Part shown: positions 9,310-18,404 of the stretch, in pieces
Position numbering within the stretch: position 1 is the first letter of the stretch
How the letters are laid out: every line of letters begins with the position of its first letter
Source: Sphaeroforma arctica JP610
Lineage: Eukaryota; Opisthokonta; Ichthyosporea; Ichthyophonida
Direction of reading: 5' to 3'
Length of the DNA stretch: 26,989 bases
Assembly (NCBI RefSeq): GCF_001186125.1
Contig: NW_014040287.1
Span: 34,430-61,418, forward strand
Notes under the pieces: model-generated
The model's database searches: none
What the model was told of the DNA's origin: nothing
The model's input: the letters and a program-made list of their open reading frames with translations, nothing else
Made by a program: the position numbers and the translations under genes

Positions 9310-9794
9310 TAACTTATTGACATCGATAGTCAGCCTGATTAGTCTGACTTTTACACACGGTTCTTCGCCGACTGCGCAAAGACGAAACACTTCTCAACCT
9401 GCCGCTTGAAGTGTGCACGTTATCCGAGAACATGGAATTCAAAATCCCATCGTATTGCTCAGGAAGCACATGCTCCGTGCCAGACCCCGGCACTAGAGGT
9501 GTGTAACACTCCAAATCCGCCTCATCGCACCACATTTGCCACCGATCCCAGACCAAACTCATATTGCAGTGGACCCTGTGCGGGCCTTCTTCGTACGTCT
9601 CAGGCAGTGTCCGATCGCCTGTTTGTAACCATCCTTGGACTCGCAAAGTGGCGAATGATACAGCAGCCAATCCTTGAAGGGCCCAGTTGGCCTGCCGTAA
9701 GCTTTCTTACGTGGGGCTTCAACTCAGCCCGCAAGAACTTGCGGTGTGTGCCGTCTGCCATTTCAACCACGCGAGTAAGTGTTGCCTGAACTGA
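9310..9794 (-). pseudogene. pol: Element F: integrase C-terminus and downstream part (fossil)
   Basis: The minus strand reads TLTRVVEMADGTHRKFLRAELKPHVRKL, which in wording and position fits the SH3-like C-terminal domain of a Ty3/gypsy integrase. An open stretch of about 118 residues follows and was not recognised. The text stops at 9794, where element B is inserted, and the upstream part of the same integrase resumes on the other side at 16741. F is thus older than B. The fossil is broken. Confidence 0.65.
9791..9794 (+). repeat. Target-site duplication of element B, left copy (CTGA)
   Basis: CTGA lies directly before the TGTAG start of the 5' LTR and again directly after the CTACA end of the 3' LTR (16737-16740). 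If the LTR is taken to end one base earlier, the duplication is ACTGA, 5 bp. Both sizes fit Ty3/gypsy integrase. Confidence 0.75.
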
Positions 9795-10118
9795 TGTAGC
9801 ATATAGGGACCAGATTATCAAAAAGCCAATCCAAATCCCAAATCCCAGAATAATCAAAAATTGAGTTTTGGAATTAGGATTGGAATATTTCTGATATTAG
9901 AATCATCAGAAATATTAGCGGTAGAACCGGTAAGCTATACCTGGACTCCGCGTGAGAGAGAAACACTCAAGTAAATCCTGAGTCTAGTGAAAACACAAAT
10001 AAAGAATCGGTTCGGTTCTCTCATACTAGGGACGTTTCCTAGCTGAGATAACCGTATTTAATTAGAGGTCGATTTTATCCTTTGACTCGTACCTCTCAGC
10101 AACTCTCCATACTCTACA
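9795..10118 (+). repeat. LTR1, 5' copy of element B
   Basis: Begins TGTAGCATATAGGGACC and ends CTCTACA. It contains an AAATAAAG motif that could serve as a polyadenylation signal. The conserved post-LTR segment follows directly. Confidence 0.92.
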
Positions 10119-10145
10119 TTTTTTACAATATCCTTACTTAGATAA
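10119..10145 (+). other. Conserved post-LTR segment of element B (primer-binding-site position)
   Basis: It reads a T-run, ACA and then ATATCCTTACTTAGATAA. The same text follows the 5' LTR of A, and a variant with ATATCCTTACT follows that of C. It does not start with the TGG expected for a site pairing to a tRNA CCA end. It may use an internal tRNA segment or another primer. Confidence 0.45.
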
Positions 10146-11042
10146 GTCAATAGGAATCATAGCACGCTGAAGAAGATACTACAGCCGGTGCAAGAGGTGA
10201 AACAAAAACTCTTTTCTGAAGACAAAAGAAAGCAAGAGGGACCGGAACACGAACGGAGATCCACAGTCAAAGAAGAGACGAAATCCTGAAACTACAGCAG
10301 ACAAGAGAAAGAAAAAGAGAATTCCTCAAACAAGAACCTTGGCACAACAACCAAGGTAAACAGAACGTGTTCCAGAAGTAAGCTGGGCACGTGACAAGGT
10401 GTGATAAGCTTTATTGTGAACAAAGGAGTATCTCAGTGAGTGGAAACAAATATAAGTGTCACATTGATTAATTAATCAATGTTGGGGACTTTTAGGTAGT
10501 TTTCGATCAAGAAAATGTATAGAAGTTAGAGCCTCTGCACAACAACCACGAGATACACAAGTAGTATAACAATACAAGCAATGATATCAACATAGCAAGT
10601 TACAAGATCATATGCACACCACTAGCGTGAAGGAGCTTAGACCTTAGGCTAGAGCGATACACATAGAACCTATCTAAAAGAATAAGAAAGGCATCTCCAG
10701 AATCCCTTATAGAAAAGATCGAGCCATTGAGCAATCAGCTTCAAGATCGAGCCATTGAGCAATCAGCTTCAAAGGAAGGGTCAAAGGGTGTAATCTTCAG
10801 AGGAGAGATCTTGCTTCTTTATTAATTTAGACCACAAGGTACACGCTTATACATAAGCAATCCACAACAGATAATTACATCAACTACAAGTTGAATATTA
10901 AGCACATAAGAGCTTAAGATTCGACAAGTAGAATCTCTCTCACATAAGAGCTTCATATTAGAGATATTTCAAAGGACCCCTACAAATCAGAACCATAGGT
11001 TCAAGATAAGGAAAGAAAGGTGATTACAGTCACATGAAGCAG

Positions 11043-11748
11043 TATAATTTGATTACATTCGAAGATCACATAAGAAATCAAATCAGATCCAATTGAGCAA
11101 CATTAGAGGCCGACCATTTGAGCATCAGAGGTGGCCAAGCACTGGAGGACTTGCATGGACCAAGAAACACAGCCAGAAGCGCACATACAATAGAACGAAA
11201 TGTTAAAATTAATAGACGCAAGTGCAATGCGCACACTAAGCATCGAGCTCAATGACTAAGGGGCAAAAATAGGTGTGATAGGTTTCATAGTACAACTAGA
11301 AAAGCAAATCCCATACATGTCGATATACATCACAGAATAAAGGAGACCGTTAATTGTACAAACTACTATCGAAGAAGAACAAAAACAGTTGGAAATATAA
11401 TTTGATGACATTCGAAGATCACATAAGAAATCAAATCAGATCCAATTGAGCAACATTAGAGGCCGACCATTTGAGCATCAGAGGTGGCCAAGCACTGGAG
11501 GACTTGCATGGACCAAGAAACACAGCCAGAAGCGCACATACAATAGAACGAAATGTTAAAATTAATAGACGCAAGTGCAATGCGCACGCTAAGCATCGAG
11601 CTCAATGACTAAGGGGCAAAAATAGGTGTGATAGGCTTCATAGTACAACTAGAAAAGCAAATACCATACATGTCGATATACATCACAGAATAAAGGAGAC
11701 CGTTAATTGTACAAACTACTATCGAAGAAGAACAAAACAGTTGGAAAT
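11043..11748 (+). repeat. 353-bp tandem duplication in gag-like region of element B
   Basis: Copy 1 is 11043-11395 and copy 2 is 11396-11748. By eye they differ at about five positions in 353 (near 98.6% identity), far less than the two LTRs of the same element. Both copies contain the same unbroken run from CATTCGAAGATCAC to CAATGCGCAC. Confidence 0.9.
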
Positions 11749-12160
11749 GCAATCAGCATGGACATCAAGTTCACAAACAATCAGAAGGTAGTTTGCACAA
11801 GAGTAATATCAGTTTAAAGTTACTCGCACCTCATGGACAGACGAATAAGTTATAATTCATAATATAGCTAGAGCAACACCAACATACATAGAGCCATCTC
11901 ATATCAACCAAAGACCAATAGTCATATACACTGCTATCGAAGAAACAAAAAAGGTTGGAAGTGCAATCAGCATAGACATCAAGTTCACAAACGAGAAGAA
12001 GCAGTTTGTATAAGAAGAACATCAGTAGATGGTGCCAATACATAGGTCCACCTAACATAACATCTAAGACCAAAGGTCATATGCACTGCTATCTACAAAC
12101 AAAAAAGGTTGGAAGTGCAATCAGCATAGACATCAAGTTCACAAACGAGAAAAAGAGTTT
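11718..12160 (+). repeat. Diverged repeat, three copies, in gag-like region of element B
   Basis: A unit with CTATCGAAGAA, GGTTGGAA.TGCAATCAGCAT and GACATCAAGTTCACAAAC occurs at about 11718, 11931 and 12086. Spacings are about 213 and 155 bp. The copies are more diverged than the 353-bp duplication just upstream and so are older. Confidence 0.7.
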
Positions 12161-12294
12161 CAACTGGTGGGCAGAGGCAAGCATGATTGACCTGGCTGAC
12201 AGGCTCAATGTACGTACATATGAAGAAACGTTGTTGATAAATGCAAATGATTTAAATCAACTACCTTGATCCTTACTTGCCGCACCACGAGACC

Positions 12295-12645
12295 AACGTT
12301 TATACATAGACATACAATTTAATGACAATACACACAATGCACTAGTAGACTCGGGCACACAACGCTCTTGCACTCTTGCATGGACAAGAGTGCAGTATCA
12401 GAACTATACCTCTCGGTCAGAGCGCAACCGGGTTATATACAACTAGCACAAACAGATGCAAGAATACAACGCACGGGATCAACTGAAGTTTGTGACATTG
12501 ATTATGGAGGTAGGAAAACCTCTCAGTGTTTTGAAGTATTGGACTTACCAGACAAGAAGGCACCAATACTTCTAGGTATGAACATTCTGCCATACATAGG
12601 TATATATATAGCAGGATTAAATAATCCTCTTACATCAACAGATGC
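12295..12645 (+). pseudogene. pol: Element B: aspartic protease (fossil)
   Basis: The text reads YIDIQFNDNTHNALVDSGTQ, with the DSG catalytic motif at 12348-12356. A flap-like stretch follows, and then APILLGMNILPYIGI at about 12560-12605, the closing LLG motif of retropepsins. The enzyme cuts the gag-pol polyprotein and acts as a dimer. The fossil is broken. Confidence 0.75.
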
Positions 12646-12779
12646 GATATGGGAATCACTTCTCACGCCACATGAAGAGGACCCTGAGCATGAACAAGAA
12701 GGTTTCAAGGAGTCAGTTTCAGATCTTTTAGATACCAACGCAAACATACCTCCTGACGTACTTTGCAACCTACCAGGCT

Positions 12780-13700
12780 TCACAGTCACAGTACCTGCAA
12801 GTGAAATTAATGTTAGACAAATGAGGCACGCGAAAGTCAACTTTATACCTCACAAGTATATTTTACAAACGGATGAGAACGGACAGAGGTGGCTTACAGA
12901 TGGTCACATATACAAACGAACAACACCGACAACAGTAAATTTATCGTTGTTATCAACAGGTGAACATGACCAAACAGGTCTCCTCAAGAAAGTAAGAACA
13001 TGTCCAGACTTAGCGAGATCGATTATCAATATGAACAAGATAAGTTTGTGTTACCGAAAATTAAGGGAATATTACACAACCTACAAGGTACAGAATTCTT
13101 TTCAAAGCTAGATCTCACGGGAGGGTTTTACCATTTCCTAGTAGACGAAGCACGCCAACACTTCTTCACATTCTCGTGGAGAAGAGCGCAATGCTCATTC
13201 AAGTCAGCGCCGTTTGGACTACACTCACTCATAGCACAGTTCCAGAGAGTTACGGAAAACTTGCTCATAGACATCAAAGGAGTGCAAGTGTATGTAGATG
13301 ACATAGTCATTGGGAGTGTTACAGAAGAAGAACACCGCAAGACAGTTCGTGACGTAATCAAGCGACTGAATGGAGCAAATTTCCGACTCAATCAAACAAG
13401 TGTACCTTCGCGGTCAAAGTGGTCAACATTCTAGGTGTGAAAGTCGCCGCACAGCGACTCAAAGCAGATCCTGAAAAACAGACAAGGGTGATGTACTGGC
13501 CACTACCCAGAACAAAAAGAGATCTACACACAGCGGTGGGACTAGCAAATTACATGCGCGACCATGTCCCCAACTTTGCCCACACAACGAAACACTTCCG
13601 GAACCTAATGAAGGGAAAAATAAACCAGAACATATCCATGTTATGGACGCCGGAACTCAAAAAGAAGTGGGAAGAACTCAAAGAAGCCATCGCCTGTTCA
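12780..13700 (+). pseudogene. pol: Element B: reverse transcriptase (fossil)
   Basis: Read in order: a basic approach region; DQYEQDKFVLPKI-type finger text just after 13000; FFSKLDLTGGFYHFLVDE; FTFSWRRAQCSFKSAPFGL; and the catalytic motif VYVDDIVIGS, with YVDD at 13291-13302. The thumb/connection follows with LGVKVAAQRLKADPEK, WPLPRTKRDLHTAVGLANYMRDHVPNFA and LWTPELKKKW. These are the standard blocks of Ty3/gypsy RT, which copies the element RNA into DNA in the particle. The fossil is broken. Confidence 0.92.
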
Positions 13701-14100
13701 GCGACACTAGCATACCCTGTTGATGGGATACCGTTTCAAGTAATGAATGATGCTAGTGACTATGGCATAGGAGGATGTTTATTTCAAGTCATTGATGGAG
13801 TTAGAAGAGACATTCTTTATTTCTCAAAAGGCTTGAATCCAGCACACCAACGCTATGGCACAAATTCTAAAGAGCTACTAGCACTGGTATACAGCTTGGA
13901 ACATTTCTCCGAATACATCAAAAGGGGTACATAACACTGTGGACAGATCACAAAGCGCTTACGCAAATGAACAGTCAACAAACGTTGCACCCAATGCTAG
14001 CCAAATGGATAGCAAAAGCATTCCACCACCACTTCTTCATCATAAATGTCCCAGGCAAGGACAACCAGATGGCAGATATGTTGGCGCGTCTACATGAAGA
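13701..14100 (+). pseudogene. pol: Element B: RNase H (fossil)
   Basis: The blocks are FQVMNDASDYGIGGCLFQV (first Asp), FSKGLNPAHQRYGTNSKELLALVYSLEHF (Glu), TLWTDHKAL (second Asp) and FIINVPGKDNQMADMLARL (IPG..N..AD). This is a textbook Ty3/gypsy RNase H in the usual place behind RT. It is broken. Confidence 0.92.
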
Positions 14101-14179
14101 CACTTCTAATACTAAAACTTCAAAGATATTACAAGAAGCGAATGAAACAACACATAATAGCCAAGAGTACACCACCTTG

Positions 14180-14640
14180 GAAACGAATATGCCCATCACC
14201 ATATCAGCCATAGACTGGGTTTGGGAAATTCACAGTGGATCTGTTTGCATCGGCACACAGTGCACACACATCAATTTACACCAAAGGACAGAATGCGCTA
14301 CAACAAAAGTGGGCACAGGAAGTGAATGCATGGGCGAACCCACCATGGGGACTCATACCTGACTTCCTTGACAAAGTCATTGAAGAGGCAACCAGCATCA
14401 CGATATATGTACCATACTACCCCAATGCAACGTGGTTTCCAAAGTTCTTGTCTTTACTAGAAGAAGACCCGATGCTAGTGGAAAACACAAACAATACTTT
14501 CCTCAAAGAAGGCAAGAAAGATTGTGGCGAGACCCTATGGGGTGTTACATTCGTCGCAATGATAGGAGTGAAGTCTCCATACTTTGACTCAACGCGGGAA
14601 CAACCTGCCATACACGTTACAGCATCAGAACCAGTTCACT
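14180..14640 (+). pseudogene. pol: Element B: Dam-like methyltransferase domain (fossil)
   Basis: Between RNase H and integrase lies a stretch with AIDW, VDLFAS (about 14235), QNALQQKW, WANPPWGLIPDFL (NPPW at 14337-14348) and ITIYVPYYPNATWFPKF. Dam-type N6-adenine methyltransferases show D-x-(A/F)AS..N, a DAL..W step, a catalytic NPPY/W and a late hydrophobic strand before a WF motif, in the same order and spacing. In DIRS elements a Dam-like domain also follows RNase H. The role here is unknown; DNA adenine methylation is the inference. Element C carries nearly the same text and D and E diverged versions. The fossil is broken. Confidence 0.65.
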
Positions 14641-15690
14641 CTAGAGATGCACCACCGGCAACATAATACGAGACACGTGTCAACATCATCGAGCAATACC
14701 ACAACTTGGGACAATACACTCCTGAGGAAACGGTACACAAGTTGCAAGCAGATGTACATGATTGGCCTGATATCCAACAACATGTACACAAGTTCATTGA
14801 CGGATGCAAACCATATCTCAAAAAAAAAAAAAGGGAATTTCATCCATTACCCGCATTTCCAAGCGACAGAGTCCAAGTGAACACCATAGGGCCACTATTA
14901 GATTCCAACAGAGGACACACATATGTGTTAGTATGGCACAATGTACACTCATCGTATGTCATATTACGTGCAATGGTGGACAAATCAGCGGCTACCATAG
15001 CACGCACGCTGGTACCAATCATGTGTGAAATTGGATTCTCACAAATCATACAGGCTGACCAAGGCACTGAATATGTTAACAGCATACTTTCGAAAGTTGT
15101 TGAAAAAGCGCCAATGCAACACCTAGTCTCTCGGCGGTATCAACCTAAAGCTTAGGCGCGAACGAACGAACACACAGAGACCTAACTGGTGTTCACGACT
15201 TCCATTCGTACAGATGGGCCACAATCTGCGTACATCAAGAAGGCACAAGTCACCACGATTTAACGTATACTTTGTTGCAGAAAGAATCATCTAACGGACT
15301 ACAACGAGCCAGTGACCGCACCCAGTACAGCAGTATCTTGGGAAGAGCGACTGCAAAACCTAGAAGAAGTCATCAGGCCACAACTAGACAATTATTTTAC
15401 ACAATATCAAGAGAAGATGCGCGCAGCATACGATCGAAAATACTAAAAGAAGTATGTAAACTTCCAGGAAGGGGACCTTGTCATAGTTCGCAATCAAGGT
15501 GAACTGAACAAGTTAACAGCACCAAATGGCAGACCATACAAAATAGTATGCAGGGAGCGCAACGTGTATTTTGACTGTAACCTTGATGGGACTAAAGCCC
15601 CCGAATATCCTGACTCGATCAGTGATGAACTACTTGGACTTGTAAGAAGGGTCAGTGGTCCGGAAGTGTTTACTTCCAATTATCACGTAC
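14641..15690 (+). pseudogene. pol: Element B: integrase (fossil)
   Basis: A linker ending in DAPPAT leads to the N-terminal zinc-binding part with IIEQYHNLG, YTPEETVHKLQ and WPDIQQHVHKFIDGC. The core follows with SSYVILRAMVDKSAATIARTLV and IIQADQGTEYVNSILSKVV, where ADQG is the second acidic block. GHNLRTSRRHKSPRFNVYF follows near 15210-15270. The C-terminal SH3-like part includes NFQEGDLVIV and TAPNGRPYKIV-type text at about 15460-15550. It would insert the element DNA. The fossil is broken. Confidence 0.88.
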
Positions 15691-15699
15691 AACCAACAG

Positions 15700-15921
15700 T
15701 TCTCCTCGATAGTCGACGACAGGCCGTCCATCCGAGGGGATGGATCCCAAGAGTACCTACTGCAATGGACAGATGGGGAGCGTACCTGGACGCATGAATC
15801 AGACATCGCAGATGATGATTTCATTACAACTACCGTCAATGCCATCGACGCAAACGAAGGCAGTCAAGGCCAAAGAAGCCAGCGACGACGAGCACTGATG
15901 AAAGATCAGCGAGCAACATAA
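15700..15921 (+). pseudogene. pol: Element B: chromodomain and C-terminal tail (fossil)
   Basis: IVDDRPS, GDGSQEYLLQWTDGERTW and ESDIADDDFI give the three-strand-plus-helix chromodomain pattern, with Y, W and W as the expected aromatic residues. It follows integrase directly, which defines chromoviruses. A basic tail (GQRSQRRRALMKDQ) ends the open frame at 15921. The same module is present in element A. Binding to methylated histone tails is known for the family and inferred here. Confidence 0.85.
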
Positions 15922-16400
15922 AACGCACGAGGCGGAGGACCTAAGCAAGTCTGACTGATACTACGGGACACTCTCACTTTTCTCGCCTTGAAGCATGCTT
16001 CCCCCACACACCAGAGGGACATGAACCAATGACTCGGCTGTAGAGACACCGTTGAGAAGCGGTTTTTTAAGCCAAGTTGAGATCAACCGAGAGCACCGGT
16101 CAAGACTGACTCCGATGAGCGTGGTAGAGAACTCCCGTCATAATAAATTTTAATTAATTGGTAATATGTAAGAATAGATGATGGTGGCAGTTTTTTCATC
16201 TATGCCCCCTAAGGGACGAGGTTTTCCTTGTATACAAACAGCGTGGTAGAGAACTTCCGTCATAGTACAAATTTAATTAATTGGTAATATGTAAGAATAA
16301 ATGATGGTGGCAGTGTTTTCATCTTATGCCCCCTAAGGAACGAGTTTTTCCCTGTATATAAATACCAACCTCTAGGTAATCTAGTACTATAAGATGTCAC
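15922..16400 (+). other. 3' noncoding region of element B
   Basis: About 480 bp without coding, closely matched in inverted orientation by 725-1100 of element A. It contains the 122-bp direct duplication listed separately. A TATATAAATA string near 16355 lies close to the polypurine tract; whether it has promoter activity is unknown. Confidence 0.7.
16119..16362 (+). repeat. 122-bp tandem duplication in 3' noncoding region of element B
   Basis: Units at 16119-16240 and 16241-16362 both start GCGTGGTAGAGAACT and share the GGTAATATGTAAGAATA and GCCCCCTAAGG blocks. They differ at about 11 positions (near 91% identity). Element A has one copy only, and it resembles the second unit more. Confidence 0.85.
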
Positions 16401-16412
16401 AAGTTGGGGGGC
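16401..16412 (+). other. Polypurine tract of element B
   Basis: AAGTTGGGGGGC directly before the TGTAG start of the 3' LTR. It is identical to the tract of element A. Confidence 0.75.
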
Positions 16413-16736
16413 TGTAGCACCTAGGGACCAGATTATTAAAAAGCCAATCCAAATCCCAAATACCAGAATAATCAAATATTGAGATTTGGACTTAGGATTG
16501 GAATATTTCTGATATTGGAGTCATCAGAAATATTAGCGGTAGAACCGGTAAGCTATACCGGGACTCCGCGTATGAGAAAAACACTCAAGTAAATCCTGAG
16601 TCTAGTGAAAACACAAATAAAGACTCAGGTCGGTTCTCTCGGATTAGGGACTTTTACTAGCTGAGAAAACCCTACTTGAGACGAGGTGTATTGTATCTTT
16701 TGACTCGTACCTTTCAGCTACTCTCCATACTCTACA
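16413..16736 (+). repeat. LTR1, 3' copy of element B
   Basis: A full 324-bp LTR with TGTAG...CTACA ends, about 88% identical by eye to the 5' copy. The sequence after it (CTGACACAAGG) lacks the T-run and ATATCCTTACT segment that follow 5' LTRs, which fixes the LTR end. Confidence 0.92.
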
Positions 16737-16740
16737 CTGA
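16737..16740 (+). repeat. Target-site duplication of element B, right copy (CTGA)
   Basis: Matches 9791-9794. The sequence beyond it is the continuation of element F. Confidence 0.75.
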
Positions 16741-17560
16741 CACAAGGTGCCTAAAATTTACCCCCCCCCCCCCAAACGTGCAGACAGATCATGGGACTTG
16801 CCACGTAACCTATACCAAACCTGAGATCCCACCGGCAGCAATGGTACATCTTCGCGCTTGATTTGGCGCGACTCTGCTGTTCCAGCTGAGCCCGCCGATC
16901 ACGAACAGCCGCCACGGCGTCACGAACCATAGCCCCCGTGCCCTTCTCAGATTCCGGCAGTGATAGTAACCTGTCATGTAGCTCCAACCGCTTCTGCCCG
17001 TTGAAGTCCCTGCCCGTCATATGGAAGTATGGCGAGAAGCCCGTGACCAAATTGCCTGTAGTGTTGTAGATACGCACCATCTCATACAGCAAGTGTAGCC
17101 ACACATGTGGCGAGTCGTCCGCTGCCTTAATCTCCCTGCGCAGTCAGTCCTTCATTGTCCTGATGAGTGGCTCTGGCCGCCCATTACTCTGATGGCGGTT
17201 CACCGTGATTCAGTGCGGCTCGATATACTGGCGTTCACAAAATGTCGGCACGTCTCCATTCTGGAACTTCTTGTCTGCATCCATCACTGAGCGCGCAGGA
17301 GAGCCCCAAGCCAAAACCTGTTCTTCCATGAAGCGTACCACAGACGCTCCATCCACGTTCGAGCTGAAGACTCTTGCAAACATCATGCGAGTTTGCGTGT
17401 CCACCGCCAACATCATCTTGTACTGACCGTTCACTCAGTCAAAGACTATGAAATCCATGCTTATCTCCCTCATGGCTTCCTCATGGCGTCTCGGTTGCTG
17501 GGGAGGAGGCCCTTCTCCTTCCCCAAATAGTCGGAGATTGCTTGACAAGCATTGCAACTC
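16741..17560 (-). pseudogene. pol: Element F: integrase zinc finger, core and linker (fossil)
   Basis: The minus strand reads CTHLRQSCNACQ near 17560 and then KMMLAVDTQTRMMFARVF and VMDADKKFQN, the second acidic block. GRPEPLIRTMKD follows, where the Glu matches the third catalytic acid. WLHLLYEMVRIYNTTGNLVTGFSPYFHMTGRD and a coiled, charged linker come next. This is a Ty3/gypsy integrase unlike that of A-E. It runs up to the insertion point of element B and resumes at 9794. A 13-base C run lies at 16761-16773. The element is broken. Confidence 0.8.
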
Positions 17561-17599
17561 TGACGCAAGTGAGTGCACATTTCTATCATGCACAGAGGG

Positions 17600-18036
17600 A
17601 CTTGGCTAAGATTGCGGATACGGTGCAAGCTCAGGACGACATGGGTCTGGATGAACCAGAGACTAAGGTGCCGCTTAGTGCTGAGGAGCGCATTAAGATG
17701 GAGGAGGATCTTGTGGATGAGCCCAGTGAAAACTTGAAGCGAGAGCGTCTACAGTCAATGAAACGCTCGGTCTTTGGGATCGGAGAGGGGGGTACAACCA
17801 TTGAGAGTATTGATTGTACGGTACACCCACGAGTGTTTTGCACATGCGAATGCCAAGCGATTGGATCAGCTGACACGCACGCTATGGGGCTGGGGCGCCA
17901 CGAACGCAAAACACCGTCATCACGGAACACAACCTTGCTATCGCTGACTGCAAACAACACGTCGTCGGACAAACATCACTCGTCGCTGACCTCGATCGCA
18001 TCCATTATCGAGCGTGACCAAGCACGCTCTGAGTGA
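17600..18036 (+). CDS. Open frame of unknown kind, possibly a fragment
   Basis: The plus strand is open from 17542 to 18036 and its middle looks protein-like: hydrophilic and helix-prone, with PLSAEERIKMEEDLVDEP and SENLKRERLQSMKRS. The first 60 bases overlap the integrase zinc finger of element F on the other strand, so the true start, if any, is later. The minus strand is also open over much of this stretch (17631-17972, 17938-18129). I recognise no domain on either strand and cannot tell which, if either, was coding. It sits between element F and LTR2 copy c. Confidence 0.25.
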
Positions 18037-18120
18037 AACCAACATTTTCTCGCCCGGGATGACTTCATAACGATCTTGGGCACACAACACACAAACTCGC
18101 ATCATATCACAACCGAACGT

Positions 18121-18404
18121 TGTGGACAAAGTACCCTGGAGGATATTTAGGACCGGACCTGAGGACCGGACCAGAGGACCGGACCGAATAGTGGAATTGA
18201 GAATTTAAAGAGATAGAAGTGATGACTCATCCGAAACCATAGAGACGGATATTTTCACACAACCCAATGGTAGAGAAACTCTCGTTCCACATAGGATCGT
18301 GATTAATAAATATAGCAGGCGCGCCATTCCCAATGGCACTTCTGACTGAGTTCACTTATTTCAGACTTAACACTCTTTACTGAGTGTTACTTGGTTTGAC
18401 CACA
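18121..18404 (+). repeat. LTR2-like repeat, copy c (best preserved)
   Basis: A 284-bp sequence with TGTGG...CCACA ends, a 5-bp perfect terminal inverted repeat as in LTRs. A T-run follows at 18405, as after copy a and as after the 5' LTRs of the LTR1 family. No target-site duplication is visible. It contains three 13-bp GGACCGGACC units at 18150-18188. It could be a solo LTR, a 5' LTR whose element continues into 18405-19800, or a terminal inverted repeat paired with copy d. Confidence 0.75.
18150..18188 (+). repeat. 13-bp tandem repeat (GGACCGGACC core), three copies, in LTR2-c
   Basis: Three units of GGACCGGACC plus three variable bases (TGA, AGA, GAA). The same array is at 5592-5630 in inverted orientation. 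Confidence 0.85.

Larger units (their letters stand above)
10146..12290 (+). pseudogene. Element B: gag-like region (fossil)
   Basis: About 2.1 kb of A-rich text between the 5' LTR and protease. It starts with a lysine/glutamate-rich stretch (10160-10330) comparable to that in element A. It contains a large tandem duplication (11043-11748) and shorter repeats (11718-12160). The last part, FNWWAEASMIDLADRLNV, leads into the protease region. No CCHC zinc knuckle or capsid homology was recognised, so the assignment rests on position. It is broken. Confidence 0.5.
9795..16736 (+). mobile_element. Element B: Ty3/gypsy chromovirus fossil with both LTRs, LTR1 family
   Basis: A structurally whole element of about 6.9 kb on the plus strand. 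It has two 324-bp LTRs with TGTAG...CTACA ends, a target-site duplication, a polypurine tract and internal parts in the order gag-like, protease, RT, RNase H, methyltransferase-like, integrase, chromodomain. Coding is broken, with roughly ten breaks. The LTRs differ at about 38 of 324 positions by eye (near 88% identity), so the insertion is old. B is inserted into the integrase C-terminal region of element F. Confidence 0.92.

Noticed and set aside
9406-9789. Plus-strand open frame of 127 residues
   Set aside because: Antisense to element F, whose minus-strand text carries an integrase C-terminal phrase.
12523-12840. Minus-strand open frame of 105 residues
   Set aside because: Shadow of the protease and RT approach region of element B on the plus strand.
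14180-14640. The elements could be DIRS retrotransposons because of the Dam-like domain
   Set aside because: B has two LTRs with TG...CA ends, a target-site duplication, a DDE-type integrase and a chromodomain, and no tyrosine recombinase was seen. This is Ty3/gypsy.
16761-16773. 13-base C run as a polypurine tract of a minus-strand element
   Set aside because: It lies inside the integrase text of element F, not before an LTR start, and is most simply a slipped homopolymer.
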